Assembly: GCA_903902945.1 (NCBI GenBank)
Contig: CAIUWU010000134.1
Coordinates: 1-13,381, forward strand
Source of the DNA: an uncultured Pseudomonadota bacterium
Lineage (GTDB): Bacteria > Pseudomonadota > Gammaproteobacteria > Methylococcales > Methylomonadaceae
DNA: 13,381 bases
Direction: 5' to 3'
The notes beneath the pieces are model-generated. The model was given only the letters and a program-made list of their open reading frames with translations, ran no database searches and was not told the DNA's origin. A program made the translations under genes and the position numbers. Shown here one piece after another: positions 1 through 7,079 of the stretch. How positions within the stretch are numbered: the first letter of the stretch is position 1; each line of letters starts with the position of its first letter.

Positions 1-140
1 TGAGCGTGATCGACTATTTGGCTTTTTACAATGGCCGTCGATCGCACTCAACATTGGGCTACCAATCCCCGATCGAATTCGAGCGGGAATTTTTGAGAGA
101 CGCTGCCTAAACAGGTGTCCGGTTTTTGTTGACCATTACA
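1..140 (+). mobile_element. Right end of an IS3-family insertion sequence (partial)
   Basis: The stretch contains the 3' end of an IS3-type transposase gene, followed by about 30 untranslated bases that end in CA at 139-140. IS3-family elements characteristically have TG...CA termini, and read from the other strand the end starts TGTAATGGTCAACAAAAACC. Immediately after base 140 the sequence becomes the interior of a sigma-54 activator gene in the opposite orientation, which fixes the junction. The left end of the element lies outside the window, so the target duplication and the subgroup cannot be determined. The exact last base is inferred from the TG/CA rule and the break in protein similarity. 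Confidence 0.75.
3..110 (+). CDS. IS3-family transposase OrfB, C-terminal fragment
   Basis: This frame is open from the window edge and ends in TAA at 108-110. The 35 visible residues include YNGRRSHSTLGYQSPIEFE, the very characteristic C-terminal end of the DDE integrase-type transposase (OrfB) of IS3-family elements. The catalytic residues lie upstream and outside the window. The protein would catalyse transposition of the element whose right end is at about base 140. Whether the full transposase is intact cannot be judged from this window. Confidence 0.85.
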   Translation, partial: SVIDYLAFYNGRRSHSTLGYQSPIEFEREFLRDAA

Positions 141-626
141 ATCTGCATTGGATGCAGCAATGATGCGCACGTCAGAAAACCGCGTTTTTCGGTCACCCAG
201 AGGCAGATATTCCCGATTTTCCAAAAACCTTAAAAGCTTCCCCTGGACTTCCAGGGAAGTCGAGTTGATCTCATCGAGAAACAGCGTACCTCCGTCCATC
301 AGTTCCACAATACCGGTTTTATCGCTGATCGCGCCGGTGAACGATCCTTTTTTATGCCCAAAAAGCTCTGACTCAAACAGGGTCTCCTTGAATAAAGCGC
401 AGTTACACGTCATGAAGGGCTGATTTTTCCGTCGACTGGCTTGCTGAAGGGCTTGAGCAAACAACTCTTTGCCAGTTCCAGTTTCACCGTACAACAGAAT
501 GGTTACGTTTGTGGCCGATACTATTGATGCCTTTCTGATCAAACCACTAACAATTGGGCTATTTCCTATAATTTGAGAAAAATACATATCCATAATCGCT
601 ATATCATTACTCCTAAAAAACGTCAT
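141..626 (-). pseudogene. Sigma-54 enhancer-binding protein, truncated by the IS element
   Basis: Only the first two thirds of an AAA+ sigma-54 interaction domain remain. Numbered from the ATG at 626, it has Walker A GETGTGKE (47-54), the sigma-54 contact loop GSFTGA (94-99, a natural variant of GAFTGA) and Walker B GGTLFLDEI (112-120). It stops being recognisable after VRIIAASNADC (153-163), where the IS3 end begins. The rest of the ATPase domain and the Fis-type DNA-binding domain are missing. A frame read through the junction gives 28 extra residues encoded by the IS, so the gene product should be inactive. The ATG at 626 has an AGG about 6 bases upstream; GTG at 632 is an alternative. The frame has no stop upstream until about 744, so an N-terminal extension, now without an obvious start, is possible. 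The target operon is unknown. Confidence 0.8.
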
Positions 627-632
627 TAACAC

Positions 633-1202
633 CTGCTCTAGGTGATTATTAGTGAAAAAACCACTTAAGATTAGGCATCCCGCTCTAAATAAGACGAATT
701 TTGGAACTTGTACCGCACTATTTTTCTGATTTTTTTTATGAAACTAAAAAATGTCTTTGGCAATGCTTGAGTGATTCACAGATCGCTTAGGTTCAAACAA
801 GTTCGGCAAATCGGTTCGGTTTAGGTTTTGAGCTGAGGCCTCGGCGCCGTTGGGTTTCCGGGCTCCATCGGTCAGGTTTCGGAAGCAATTTCGGTCATGA
901 GCGTCCGTCAATTTGAACCAATTGATTGATTTTATTGAATAAACAAGAGTAATGATCGGTTTTTCGGCTAAATTTGATCGGTTCTGGTTCGGAAGGCTTT
1001 AGTTTCGATCCTATCAATAAATAAATCACTTTGCTTTCTTCGAGTTATTCGCAAATCTGCAACCCCTCCTTCGTACTGTTAATCACCGGGTGGGTGCTAA
1101 GTTAAAATCAATCAGGAATGTTCTGAAATTATTCTAATGAATAATCATAGACTTACACACATCCATAACTGAAAACTCAATAGATAGACCGGGTGACTTT
1201 TG
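633..1202. other. Stretch without a recognisable gene, TCGG-rich
   Basis: No coding frame with family-like composition was seen here. The segment from about 803 to 992 contains eleven copies of TCGG, all on the plus strand (for example at 803, 811, 816, 868, 879, 891, 956, 964, 978 and 989), often in the longer words GATCGGTT or GGTTCGGAAG. The complementary tetramer CCGA is not seen there. The part from 1000 to 1200 is AT-rich and unremarkable. It could be an eroded mobile-element end or intergenic DNA; I cannot assign a role. Confidence 0.35.
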
Positions 1203-1260
1203 ATAACCAGGTCGGCGGTTGCAGCCAATTTGGGGGTCTAAACAAATCAATGAGTTGCGG
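1203..1260 (+). repeat. Left imperfect direct repeat (attachment-site-like)
   Basis: Aligned by hand with 2050-2108, this copy matches at about 40 of 59 columns, with one gap. It includes the identical block AAACAAATCAA (1240-1250), a shared GGGGG (1232-1236), AGCC (1223-1226) and CCAG (1207-1210). The right copy is the 3' half of a tRNA-Asn plus its downstream flank, so this copy looks like a strongly diverged version of the same site. Together they bracket the toxin-antitoxin pair. Reading it as an old attL is an inference; a chance or paralogous repeat is the alternative. Confidence 0.5.
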
Positions 1261-1350
1261 TATTGTTAGCCTTGCTTGATACCCACCAAAAAACTGAAAG
1301 TAGCCAGGTCTGTTTGGTGTTGATAGAGTTTGCAACAAGCAAATTAAATA

Positions 1351-1365
1351 TATACAATTTGTATA
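1351..1365 (+). promoter_or_regulatory. Palindromic operator in front of vapBC
   Basis: TATACAA-T-TTGTATA is a perfect 7-base inverted repeat around one central base, ending 25 bases before the antitoxin ATG. VapB-type antitoxins bind short palindromes of this kind in their own promoter, alone and with the toxin, to autoregulate the operon. A TTGCAA at 1330-1335 and TATACA at 1351-1356 could be -35 and -10 elements, although their spacing of 15 is short. TTGATA at 1320-1325 with ATTAAA at 1343-1348 (spacing 17) is another option. In either case the palindrome would overlap or abut the promoter. Confidence 0.7.
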
Positions 1366-1390
1366 CACCAATCAAACCAAGAGGCACCCC

Positions 1391-1621
1391 ATGTCTTATG
1401 CTCGCATCTTTCAATCCGGCAACAGCCAAGCAGTCAGATTACCCAAAGAGTTTCGCTTTAAAACAGATAAAGTAGAAATCTTCCGTAGGGGGAATGAAAT
1501 TGTATTGCGTGAAAAACCCGACAGTGCGCTAATGATATTTGACGCCCTCATTCAATTGCCTGAAGACTTTATGTCGGAAGAATGTTCAGACTCTTTTCCT
1601 CAAGAAAGAGAGCCCTTTTAA
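1391..1621 (+). CDS. vapB: VapB/VagC-type antitoxin
   Basis: This is a 76-residue protein. Its N-terminal half (about 1-44) is the AbrB/SpoVT-like swapped-hairpin DNA-binding domain of VagC/MvpA antitoxins, with the family signature FQSGNSQAVRLPKEFRF followed by VEIFRRGNEIVLREKP. The acidic, Phe-containing C-terminal part (FDALIQLPEDFMSEE) is where such antitoxins wrap around the toxin. The start has GAGG 6 bases upstream. The gene ends in TAATG, sharing one base with the toxin start, which is the usual translational coupling. The antitoxin should neutralise the PIN-domain RNase and repress the operon through the palindrome at 1351-1365. Confidence 0.92.
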   Translation: MSYARIFQSGNSQAVRLPKEFRFKTDKVEIFRRGNEIVLREKPDSALMIFDALIQLPEDFMSEECSDSFPQEREPF

Positions 1622-2028
1622 TGACTGTAAAATATTTACTGGACACCAATATCTGTATTTACATTGCCAAGCATAATCCACCTGCAGTCAGAGAGCGGTT
1701 TAGCCAGCTCACTATGGATCAACTAGCTATGTCGGTTATTACCTTGGGCGAACTCAGATTTGGTGCTGAAAAAAGCCAGAGCAGAGAGCGGGCACTTCAA
1801 GTCGTATCAAAACTTGAATCAAGCATGGAAGTTGCCCCCTTAACCGACAAAGTAGCTGAGCATTACGGCCAAATTCGCGCCGATCTTCAACAACGTGGAC
1901 TCATCATCGGTAACAACGATCTTTGGCTTGCCGCCCATGCCCGCGCGGAAGGCTGGATATTGGTGACCAATAATGAACGCGAATTTCTAAGAGTAAACGA
2001 CTTAAATGTTGAAAACTGGGTGGCATAA
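1621..2028 (+). CDS. vapC: VapC toxin, PIN-domain ribonuclease
   Basis: This is a 135-residue PIN-domain protein of usual VapC length. The metal-binding acidic residues are visible: D8 in LLDTN, E44 in LGELRFG and D100 in NNDLWLAAHA. They are followed by the VTNNEREF motif (115-122) and a terminal ENW (131-133) typical of the VapC/MvpT branch. Characterised enterobacterial members cleave the initiator tRNA in the anticodon loop; the target of this one is not known. I chose the ATG at 1621 because it gives the conserved N-terminus MTVKYLLDTN and the one-base overlap with vapB. An upstream in-frame ATG at 1582 would add 13 residues unlike the family. The pair appears intact. Confidence 0.93.
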   Translation: MTVKYLLDTNICIYIAKHNPPAVRERFSQLTMDQLAMSVITLGELRFGAEKSQSRERALQVVSKLESSMEVAPLTDKVAEHYGQIRADLQQRGLIIGNNDLWLAAHARAEGWILVTNNEREFLRVNDLNVENWVA

Positions 2029-2043
2029 ATGCACAGCATTATA

Positions 2044-2108
2044 TCGTTAATCACCAGTGCGAAGGTTCTAGCCCGTCCGGGGGAGCCAAACAAATCAAGG
2101 GCTTGCAG
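2044..2108 (+). repeat. tRNA-Asn 3' half and flank: right direct repeat, attR-like
   Basis: From GTTAATC (anticodon GTT at 2046-2048) to CCA at 2086-2088 the bases follow tRNA-Asn geometry: anticodon loop remnant, TCACC stem strand, five-base variable region, T-arm GAAGG-TTCTAGC-CCGTC (one mismatch, T57 in place of a purine) and acceptor strand ending GGGGGAGCCA. The matching 5' half is absent; the bases upstream (2029-2044) do not pair with it. Such 3' fragments are left at the distal end of elements that integrate into a tRNA gene with crossover near the anticodon loop. The flank AAACAAATCAAGGGCTTGCAG continues the repeat shared with 1203-1260. It is not a functional tRNA gene. Confidence 0.6.
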
Positions 2109-2173
2109 ATTTCGGATGGATCTCAATTCCAGCTTTCCATGAAAATAAATGGCGACCAAATCTCAATGAATTT

Positions 2174-2199
2174 GATGCTACCAATCGGATGGTAGCATC
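2174..2199. terminator. Hairpin between vapC and the TonB receptor gene, possible bidirectional terminator
   Basis: GATGCTACCA (2174-2183) and TGGTAGCATC (2190-2199) form a perfect 10-base stem with a six-base loop. It lies 17 bases beyond the stop codon of the leftward receptor gene and 145 bases beyond vapC, between convergent genes. On the plus strand it is followed by TATATATTT and on the minus strand by AAATTCATT, so neither side has a strong T-run. A terminator or 3'-end stabiliser for both transcripts is the likeliest role. Confidence 0.55.
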
Positions 2200-2216
2200 T
2201 ATATATTTGGGAAAGT

Positions 2217-4802
2217 CTAGTATTTCAGAGTAAATCCGACAAAGGCTGAACGCCCCATGCCTGGCAGGTTGCGGTTATTGCGATATCCAGGGTCTGGCAT
2301 AGTGATACTCATAGCATAGTAATCCCCAGCATTTACCCCTGCCAATGGGTGGTAATACTGTTTATCAAGAACATTGTCCAGACCCACATCAATGGTCAGA
2401 TTTTTATAGGTATAACCGGTACGGGCATTTAATAGAATATAAGCTGGTGTAGTCAGCTCGTTTCTAAGCTGCTGCACATCGGATTTACTATCGACAAACT
2501 GCATCTCGATACTGTTACGCCAGCCTTGTCTATTATGATCCAGGGCCAATTTGGCGTTGAACGGCATCATGTGATAAAGATTGCCTCCATCCATACGCTC
2601 TCCACGCACATAACCCATCGTGGTTCGGGTCGAAAACTCACCCAGCATAGCGTCTTTATACAAATTGGCTCTGGCATTAACATCAGCCCCCCATAAGCGG
2701 GCATCATGATTGTTCATACTCAGGAAATAGAATCCATTTGTGGGTTGTGAACCATAACTATGAGCAGGAGATGCCGTGCAATAAGCATTTCCAGTACCAC
2801 AGCGATCTACATCGATAAAGTTCTCGACATAGCTAAAATAAGGTGTAGCTTGGATTTGCCAGCTTTCATTAGACGCATCATGATATTCAGCAGTGAAGCT
2901 GATGTTATGGGCGGTTTCTTCTTTCAGATTGATATTGCCAACATAACCATTACCATCACTCCAGCTTCCCATCATCGACATCATCATGGCCGAAGTACTC
3001 CAGGGGTATAAATCGTAAATCCCAGGAGCTCGGTTTTTACGGGCATATCCAAACTCATACTGAGTAGTACGGTTTGGTGTGTATTGCAGCAAAGCAGAAA
3101 CATCGAAAGTATCAAAATTCCGTTCGTGGCTTATACCATTCCAAGCCGATGCCTCTTTAAGCGCTTTCACAGCTGAATCATAACGACTCTGGGTCCAATA
3201 GTTAGCGGCAATAACTGCGGGATTAGTATTCATAGTCGGACTCATACCTATAGCGGGAAGATTCGCCCTGGTAAGTGAGCCAATAACACCCGAATTATAA
3301 TAGCCATGAATATTACCAGCATCCATCATGGTATGGTCATAACGTAGACCCAACATTGATTTCAATTCTGGAGTCCAGTTAGCTTCCCACTCAACAAAGG
3401 TTCCTAATCTATCACGGCTGGCATTATTCAGATTCTGGAACGCGTCCGGCCACATACCCCCCCAATAGTTGTAGTTATTGCCAAAGTTTGGTGCAACCGG
3501 ACTCCACCATTCATTAAGTTTATTGGCAACGAACTCATTACCTACCCGCAGTGTATCGCGCTCGCCAAAAGGAATTTCTGCTTGCAATTTATAGCCCAAG
3601 TTTTGACCACGAACATCCATAGGCATGGGCGAGTGAGAAGAACCAGTAGGCACAGGAAATAACTTGTCATAACCAATATCCATAAAGTGACTGGTATTTT
3701 CCAGATAGAGTTTTCCATCCAGCTTACCCCAATCGAAATCACCTTTGTAATGCAGATTACCGAAGATGCTGTCGTTTTTTAGCATATCCATACGTTGCCC
3801 AGGGAAGCCCTGGAACGGAATGTGTTGCTGGCCGCCTTTGAACTCAAACAAGTGGTTATCGAGTTTGTAGGCTAATTTAACCGCATGATTTTGGTTTTCA
3901 TAAGCGGTAGATTCGATGACTTTGCCATTGCCATCATTGTAATTCTGGCTCTCACTATGCGAACCGGTGTATTCCAGACGCGCGTTCTGGTTAGCAATTC
4001 CGGCTGTAACACTCCCACCAAAGGCGTCTCCGTTACTGCGATAATACCCAGATAACTGGCCATCGACCAATAAGCCTTTGCCGGGCTCTGCAAACACTGG
4101 ATCTGCTGATTGCACCACAATTGTGCCACCGATGCTGTCACCGCCCATGCTAACCGGAGTAATGCCTTTTAAAACATCGACTTTGGCTACATTGGTTCTA
4201 TCGATATAAGACAGCGGTGGGTTCATATGGTTACCGCAGGCAGATGCGATAGTCATACCATCGATTTCCACTTTAATACGGTCATCATTAAAACCGTGGA
4301 TGATAGGCAACGATGAAACACCCCCGGCGGATTGTACATTCACTCCAGCAATGTCTTCCAGTAATTTGGCAGTATCTTGAATCTGACTTTGTTTTTGGCG
4401 AAGGCTGTCATCACGAAGCGTAGTTTGAGTTAAGCCACCCAAAGCTGGTTTTTTATCACTAACTACTACTTTATCCAGCATAGTAACATTAGCGTCAGCA
4501 GAAGAAGCTGAAGTGAGTATCACGGTACCATCGGCATTTATATTAAAACCTAAGCCGCTGTTTTTGAGCACGGCTTGCAAGGCTTCTTCGGTTGAATACT
4601 GGCCCTTTACGGCAGGACTATTCTTGCCAGCGACAATCTGGTCGGCAAACAACATGGCCTTACCGGATTGTGCAGCCAGCTTTTGTAATGCGCCGCCCAA
4701 GGCTTGGGCAGGAATATCGAAGCTATGTTTGCCGGATTCAGCATTAGCATAGGAAGAGGCTAAGGCAATAGCTAAAGCCAAAGGGGTTAATTTTGATGTC
4801 AT
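2217..4802 (-). CDS. FecA-type TonB-dependent transducer with OprC-like copper-site motifs
   Basis: This 861-residue outer-membrane protein has a signal peptide (1-21, cleavage after ANA), an STN signalling domain (about 26-98), a TonB-box-like DKVVV (110-114), a plug (about 127-235) and a 22-strand-type barrel ending in an aromatic residue (VGFTLKY). The STN domain and the fecI-fecR pair just upstream mark it as a transducer that both imports its ligand and signals its presence. The plug contains C189-G-N-H-M193, the C-x-x-x-M pattern of the copper receptor OprC. The barrel has H390-S-P-M-P-M395, similar to OprC's H-x-M ligands, and the family-like words NQRMDM-type (GQRMDML, 336-341) and YPWSTSAM (599-606). 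A Met cluster, M606-608/M610-611, and a loop Cys pair, C668/C675, are also present. Copper as ligand is inferred; a chalkophore complex or haem-like ligand is not excluded. A weak AGGA lies 10 bases before the ATG. Confidence 0.88.
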   Translation of the reverse strand: MTSKLTPLALAIALASSYANAESGKHSFDIPAQALGGALQKLAAQSGKAMLFADQIVAGKNSPAVKGQYSTEEALQAVLKNSGLGFNINADGTVILTSASSADANVTMLDKVVVSDKKPALGGLTQTTLRDDSLRQKQSQIQDTAKLLEDIAGVNVQSAGGVSSLPIIHGFNDDRIKVEIDGMTIASACGNHMNPPLSYIDRTNVAKVDVLKGITPVSMGGDSIGGTIVVQSADPVFAEPGKGLLVDGQLSGYYRSNGDAFGGSVTAGIANQNARLEYTGSHSESQNYNDGNGKVIESTAYENQNHAVKLAYKLDNHLFEFKGGQQHIPFQGFPGQRMDMLKNDSIFGNLHYKGDFDWGKLDGKLYLENTSHFMDIGYDKLFPVPTGSSHSPMPMDVRGQNLGYKLQAEIPFGERDTLRVGNEFVANKLNEWWSPVAPNFGNNYNYWGGMWPDAFQNLNNASRDRLGTFVEWEANWTPELKSMLGLRYDHTMMDAGNIHGYYNSGVIGSLTRANLPAIGMSPTMNTNPAVIAANYWTQSRYDSAVKALKEASAWNGISHERNFDTFDVSALLQYTPNRTTQYEFGYARKNRAPGIYDLYPWSTSAMMMSMMGSWSDGNGYVGNINLKEETAHNISFTAEYHDASNESWQIQATPYFSYVENFIDVDRCGTGNAYCTASPAHSYGSQPTNGFYFLSMNNHDARLWGADVNARANLYKDAMLGEFSTRTTMGYVRGERMDGGNLYHMMPFNAKLALDHNRQGWRNSIEMQFVDSKSDVQQLRNELTTPAYILLNARTGYTYKNLTIDVGLDNVLDKQYYHPLAGVNAGDYYAMSITMPDPGYRNNRNLPGMGRSAFVGFTLKY

Positions 4803-4836
4803 AATCCAAGTGTCCTTTTAATAAGTTACCTAGATA

Positions 4837-4863
4837 TAGACGGAGCTAATTTAAAAAACCGCC
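4837..4863 (-). promoter_or_regulatory. Candidate ECF-sigma promoter of the TonB transducer gene
   Basis: On the minus strand GGCGGT (4863-4858) and CGTCTA (4842-4837) are separated by 15 bases, about 35 bases before the receptor ATG. CGTC-type -10 boxes are common for extracytoplasmic-function sigma factors, and in FecI systems the receptor gene has its own promoter read by the FecI-like sigma. The -35 match is weak, so this is a tentative call. Confidence 0.3.
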
Positions 4864-4879
4864 AAAAAACTAAGAATTT

Positions 4880-5856
4880 TTAGATCGATTCAATAATAAT
4901 CTGGTTTTTTGTGAGCTTTTTAACTTTAACGGACAATAAATGACTTACTGCATTGAGCATGGTATCAAGCTGTTCAATTTTGAAACTGCCAGTTACCGCT
5001 AGGGCAGCCAGTTTTTTATTACTTAACTGAATCTGTACATCGTGATAACGACCGATTTCGCTTAAAACCTCATCCAAGCGCCGCCCTCGAAATATCAACT
5101 CACCCTTACGCCAAGCCGTAGTAGAGGCAATTTCTGCTGTTGATACTTTAATGGTCTCGTTATCGGAGATTTTGGCTAGCTGACCAGCATTAATCAGGCT
5201 CAGACTACTCTGATTTTTAACTTCAACCACACCATCGGCAACCGCTACTTCCACCAACCCAGCTTTACGATACACGTCAAAAGCTGTACCAATATCCAAG
5301 ATTATCACATTGGCAGCATGAACCGTAAAAGGCCGTACCGCGTGCTGGACGTTGAAAAAAGCCTCACCGCGAACCAGTTCTACCTGACGCTGAGCATAAT
5401 TAAAGAGGACATTAATTTCAGAATCGGTATTGAGATCAACCGTTGAACCGTCTGCCAATACTAAGGTCTGACGCTGACCCTTTTCAACCCGGTAACTTTG
5501 CGACAGTCCATATAAGCCCTGCGAAGAAAACAGCCCTACGCCGATCAGAACCACTAGACTAGCTGCCCCCCCACCCGCATCCACTTTGTGCCAGGGCAAT
5601 GACGAGGAGCAGAGTTATTAGTTGGGCGATAACTTGCCGCTTCTGATTTAGCAACAAAATCCTGAGTGGTAAATTGCTCTGTCCATTGCCATTGCGCCTG
5701 TACGGCCTCAAAAGCCTGACGATGCTGTAAGGATTGCGCCAGCCAATACTGAAATTCTGGCTGCTCTAAATCATTAGCCAATTCGTCACGCAGCCTAAGA
5801 AACCACATAATCGCTTCATCGCGCGCTTGGTCGGAATACGATTGAGAAGTGGACAT
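4880..5856 (-). pseudogene. FecR-type anti-sigma factor/sensor, frame broken at a G7 run
   Basis: The gene is read in two frames. 5856-5554 encodes 100 residues with the cytoplasmic FecR N-terminal (DUF4880-type) domain, including WLAQSLQHRQAFEAVQAQWQ (39-58). 5599-4880 carries the membrane helix (SLVVLIGVGLF), the periplasmic FecR domain (QTLVLADGSTVDLNTDS, VRGEAFFNV, GTAFDVY) and a C-terminal STN-like part (LDEVLSEIGRYHDVQI). Adding one G to the run at 5566-5572 would join them as a normal FecR of about 325 residues (...WMRVGGAASLVV...). In FecR systems the protein relays ligand binding from the transducer's STN domain to the sigma factor. As written, only the free cytoplasmic domain and a separate, poorly initiated C-part could be made. 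This could be a true mutation, phase variation, ribosomal slippage or a sequencing error. The start has no strong Shine-Dalgarno. Confidence 0.85.
5566..5572 (-). other. G7 homopolymer at the fecR frame break
   Basis: Seven G's on the coding strand, within GCGGGTGGGGGGGCAGC, sit exactly where the reading frame of the FecR protein changes. One more G would restore one continuous frame. Homopolymeric G or C runs of this length are prone to slippage during replication and are also frequent sites of sequencing error. Confidence 0.7.
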
Positions 5857-5918
5857 AAAATCTGGGTGAAAATTTAGTTAAGTCGCTTTTATAATTACTT
5901 AGACGTATGAAAGCAAAT

Positions 5919-6446
5919 TTACCGCCAATCTAAATCGGAGTTATGTTGCAACTGATCATCCAGATATTGCATAGTTAACATGACATAACGCTGCGAACAA
6001 CGTACCGAGATATCGAGTCTGCGAGCGATTTCAGCATGTGAACAGCCATGAATACGATATAAGATAAAGGCATGGCGTTGCAGTTCGGGCAATTTTTGTA
6101 ACATGGCCTCGAAGTGTTGTAACTGCTGCCGAACCTGATATTGATGCTCCGGAGTGTGATTTTGAGTCGGCACTGACGCTAAGTAGTCTTCACTATCAGT
6201 AACCATACAGCGATTTTCTCTCCAGCGATATCTATCTATGGTGATATTGATGGCAGTTTGATACAGATAGGCTCGGGGATTCTGAATGGCTTCAGGCTCG
6301 TTGGATTGCGAGAGTCTCAAAAAACTTTCCTGCACAATATCGCTCAGATCATTTTCTCTTGGATAACGAATTGTTAAGAATCCTTCAATCTCACGCGCGT
6401 ATTGCAAAAAAAGTTTTTGCAGATATTTGGTTTTGTCCCAAGACAT
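5919..6446 (-). CDS. FecI-like ECF sigma-70 factor
   Basis: This is a 175-residue ECF sigma factor. Region 2 is visible as LSDIVQESFLRLSQ and NPRAYLYQTAINITIDRYRW, the FecI-type core-binding and -10-recognition segment. Region 4 is LQKLPELQRHAFILYRIHG followed by the helix-turn-helix HAEIARRLDISVRCSQRYV. The family is released or activated by a FecR-type partner and transcribes the cognate receptor gene. The fecR-like gene starts 62 bases downstream, and the STN-containing receptor follows. I chose the ATG at 6446 because AAGGGA sits 6 bases before it; the upstream in-frame ATG at 6479 adds 11 residues without a ribosome site. No Fur-like box was recognised close to this start. Confidence 0.9.
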   Translation of the reverse strand: MSWDKTKYLQKLFLQYAREIEGFLTIRYPRENDLSDIVQESFLRLSQSNEPEAIQNPRAYLYQTAINITIDRYRWRENRCMVTDSEDYLASVPTQNHTPEHQYQVRQQLQHFEAMLQKLPELQRHAFILYRIHGCSHAEIARRLDISVRCSQRYVMLTMQYLDDQLQHNSDLDWR

Positions 6447-7079
6447 TACTATTCCCTTAGCATTAACACCCTGGAACAAATTTCAATTCATTCGCTTAGA
6501 TTTGGCTTGATACGATTTTTACTAGTTAAAATACATCCTTGTCAGCTCTCTGGGGGGAGAAACCATTCCTTTTAAACTAATAACTCACGTCAAAAATTTG
6601 AAACCTAGCACTTTCCTTGTAGCTGCCAGCTGCGGTAACATCTGCCTAACACATCCTTGTGTTGTTAATAGAATAGTGGGTTTTAGCCGTCATGGGAATG
6701 CGGCAAATTGTCGCAACTTATTGATATAAATAAAAAATATGTCAAATGACACAGTAGTGCGTGATATCACACATTTTCATAAAGAAAAATCCCGACCCGT
6801 CGTTTCAGACATAACAGTCTCTGCATCAACCACCAACCCGATCTCAGAATGTGCTCACTGATAAACGGCGTGTAAAACTTTCAAGGGCCCTTGGAAAAAA
6901 GACGCCGCTGCAGAATTTCTCGCAACACAAGGATTTCACTCGCACGGAAGAGCGTATCAAGGGCTTGCCTAGTGTGGCATTTAAACAGAGGTGACTTTAC
7001 AGCATAGGTGATAGCCTTGCAGGATTTTTGAGCATCCCTTGAAATTCCCCGCCCTGCTGAGTGGCTATCGGGGGCTTCT
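6447..7079. other. Intergenic stretch upstream of the sigma-factor gene
   Basis: No convincing gene was seen. It should contain the promoter of fecI (transcribed leftward) and the end of the right-hand gene string. Visible structure: TGTCA-AA-TGACA (6740-6751), an inverted repeat whose minus-strand side begins a TTGACA that could be a -35 box; the decamer ACATCCTTGT, occurring twice (6532-6541 and 6652-6661); and the 12-base palindrome CAAGGGCCCTTG (6882-6893). A minus-strand GTG-started frame covers 7093-6881 (70 codons) but has an unprotein-like Ser/Arg/Cys-rich composition and no ribosome site, so I do not call it a gene. Confidence 0.4.

Noticed and set aside
1582..1620. Longer start for VapC at 1582
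   Set aside because: It adds 13 residues that overlap vapB and do not fit the PIN family, whose N-terminus begins just before the LLDTN motif; ATG 1621 is coupled to the vapB stop.
2044..2088. Functional tRNA-Asn gene
   Set aside because: Only the 3' half is present; no D-arm, 5' acceptor strand or pairing 5' anticodon strand exists upstream, and the T-stem has a mismatch.
4880..5856. Two separate genes in place of one FecR
   Set aside because: The first half has only the cytoplasmic domain and the second only the membrane and periplasmic parts, in family order, meeting at a G-run; a single broken gene explains this best.
2217..6446. Methanobactin (mbn) operon
   Set aside because: An ECF sigma factor, FecR and STN-type receptor also occur in mbn loci, but no MbnB/MbnC-like biosynthesis gene and no Cys-containing precursor peptide was seen nearby.
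6740..6751. TGTCAAATGACA as a known regulator box upstream of fecI
   Set aside because: The inverted repeat is short and about 300 bases from the start, and it does not match a binding site I can name with confidence; mentioned only in the intergenic entry.
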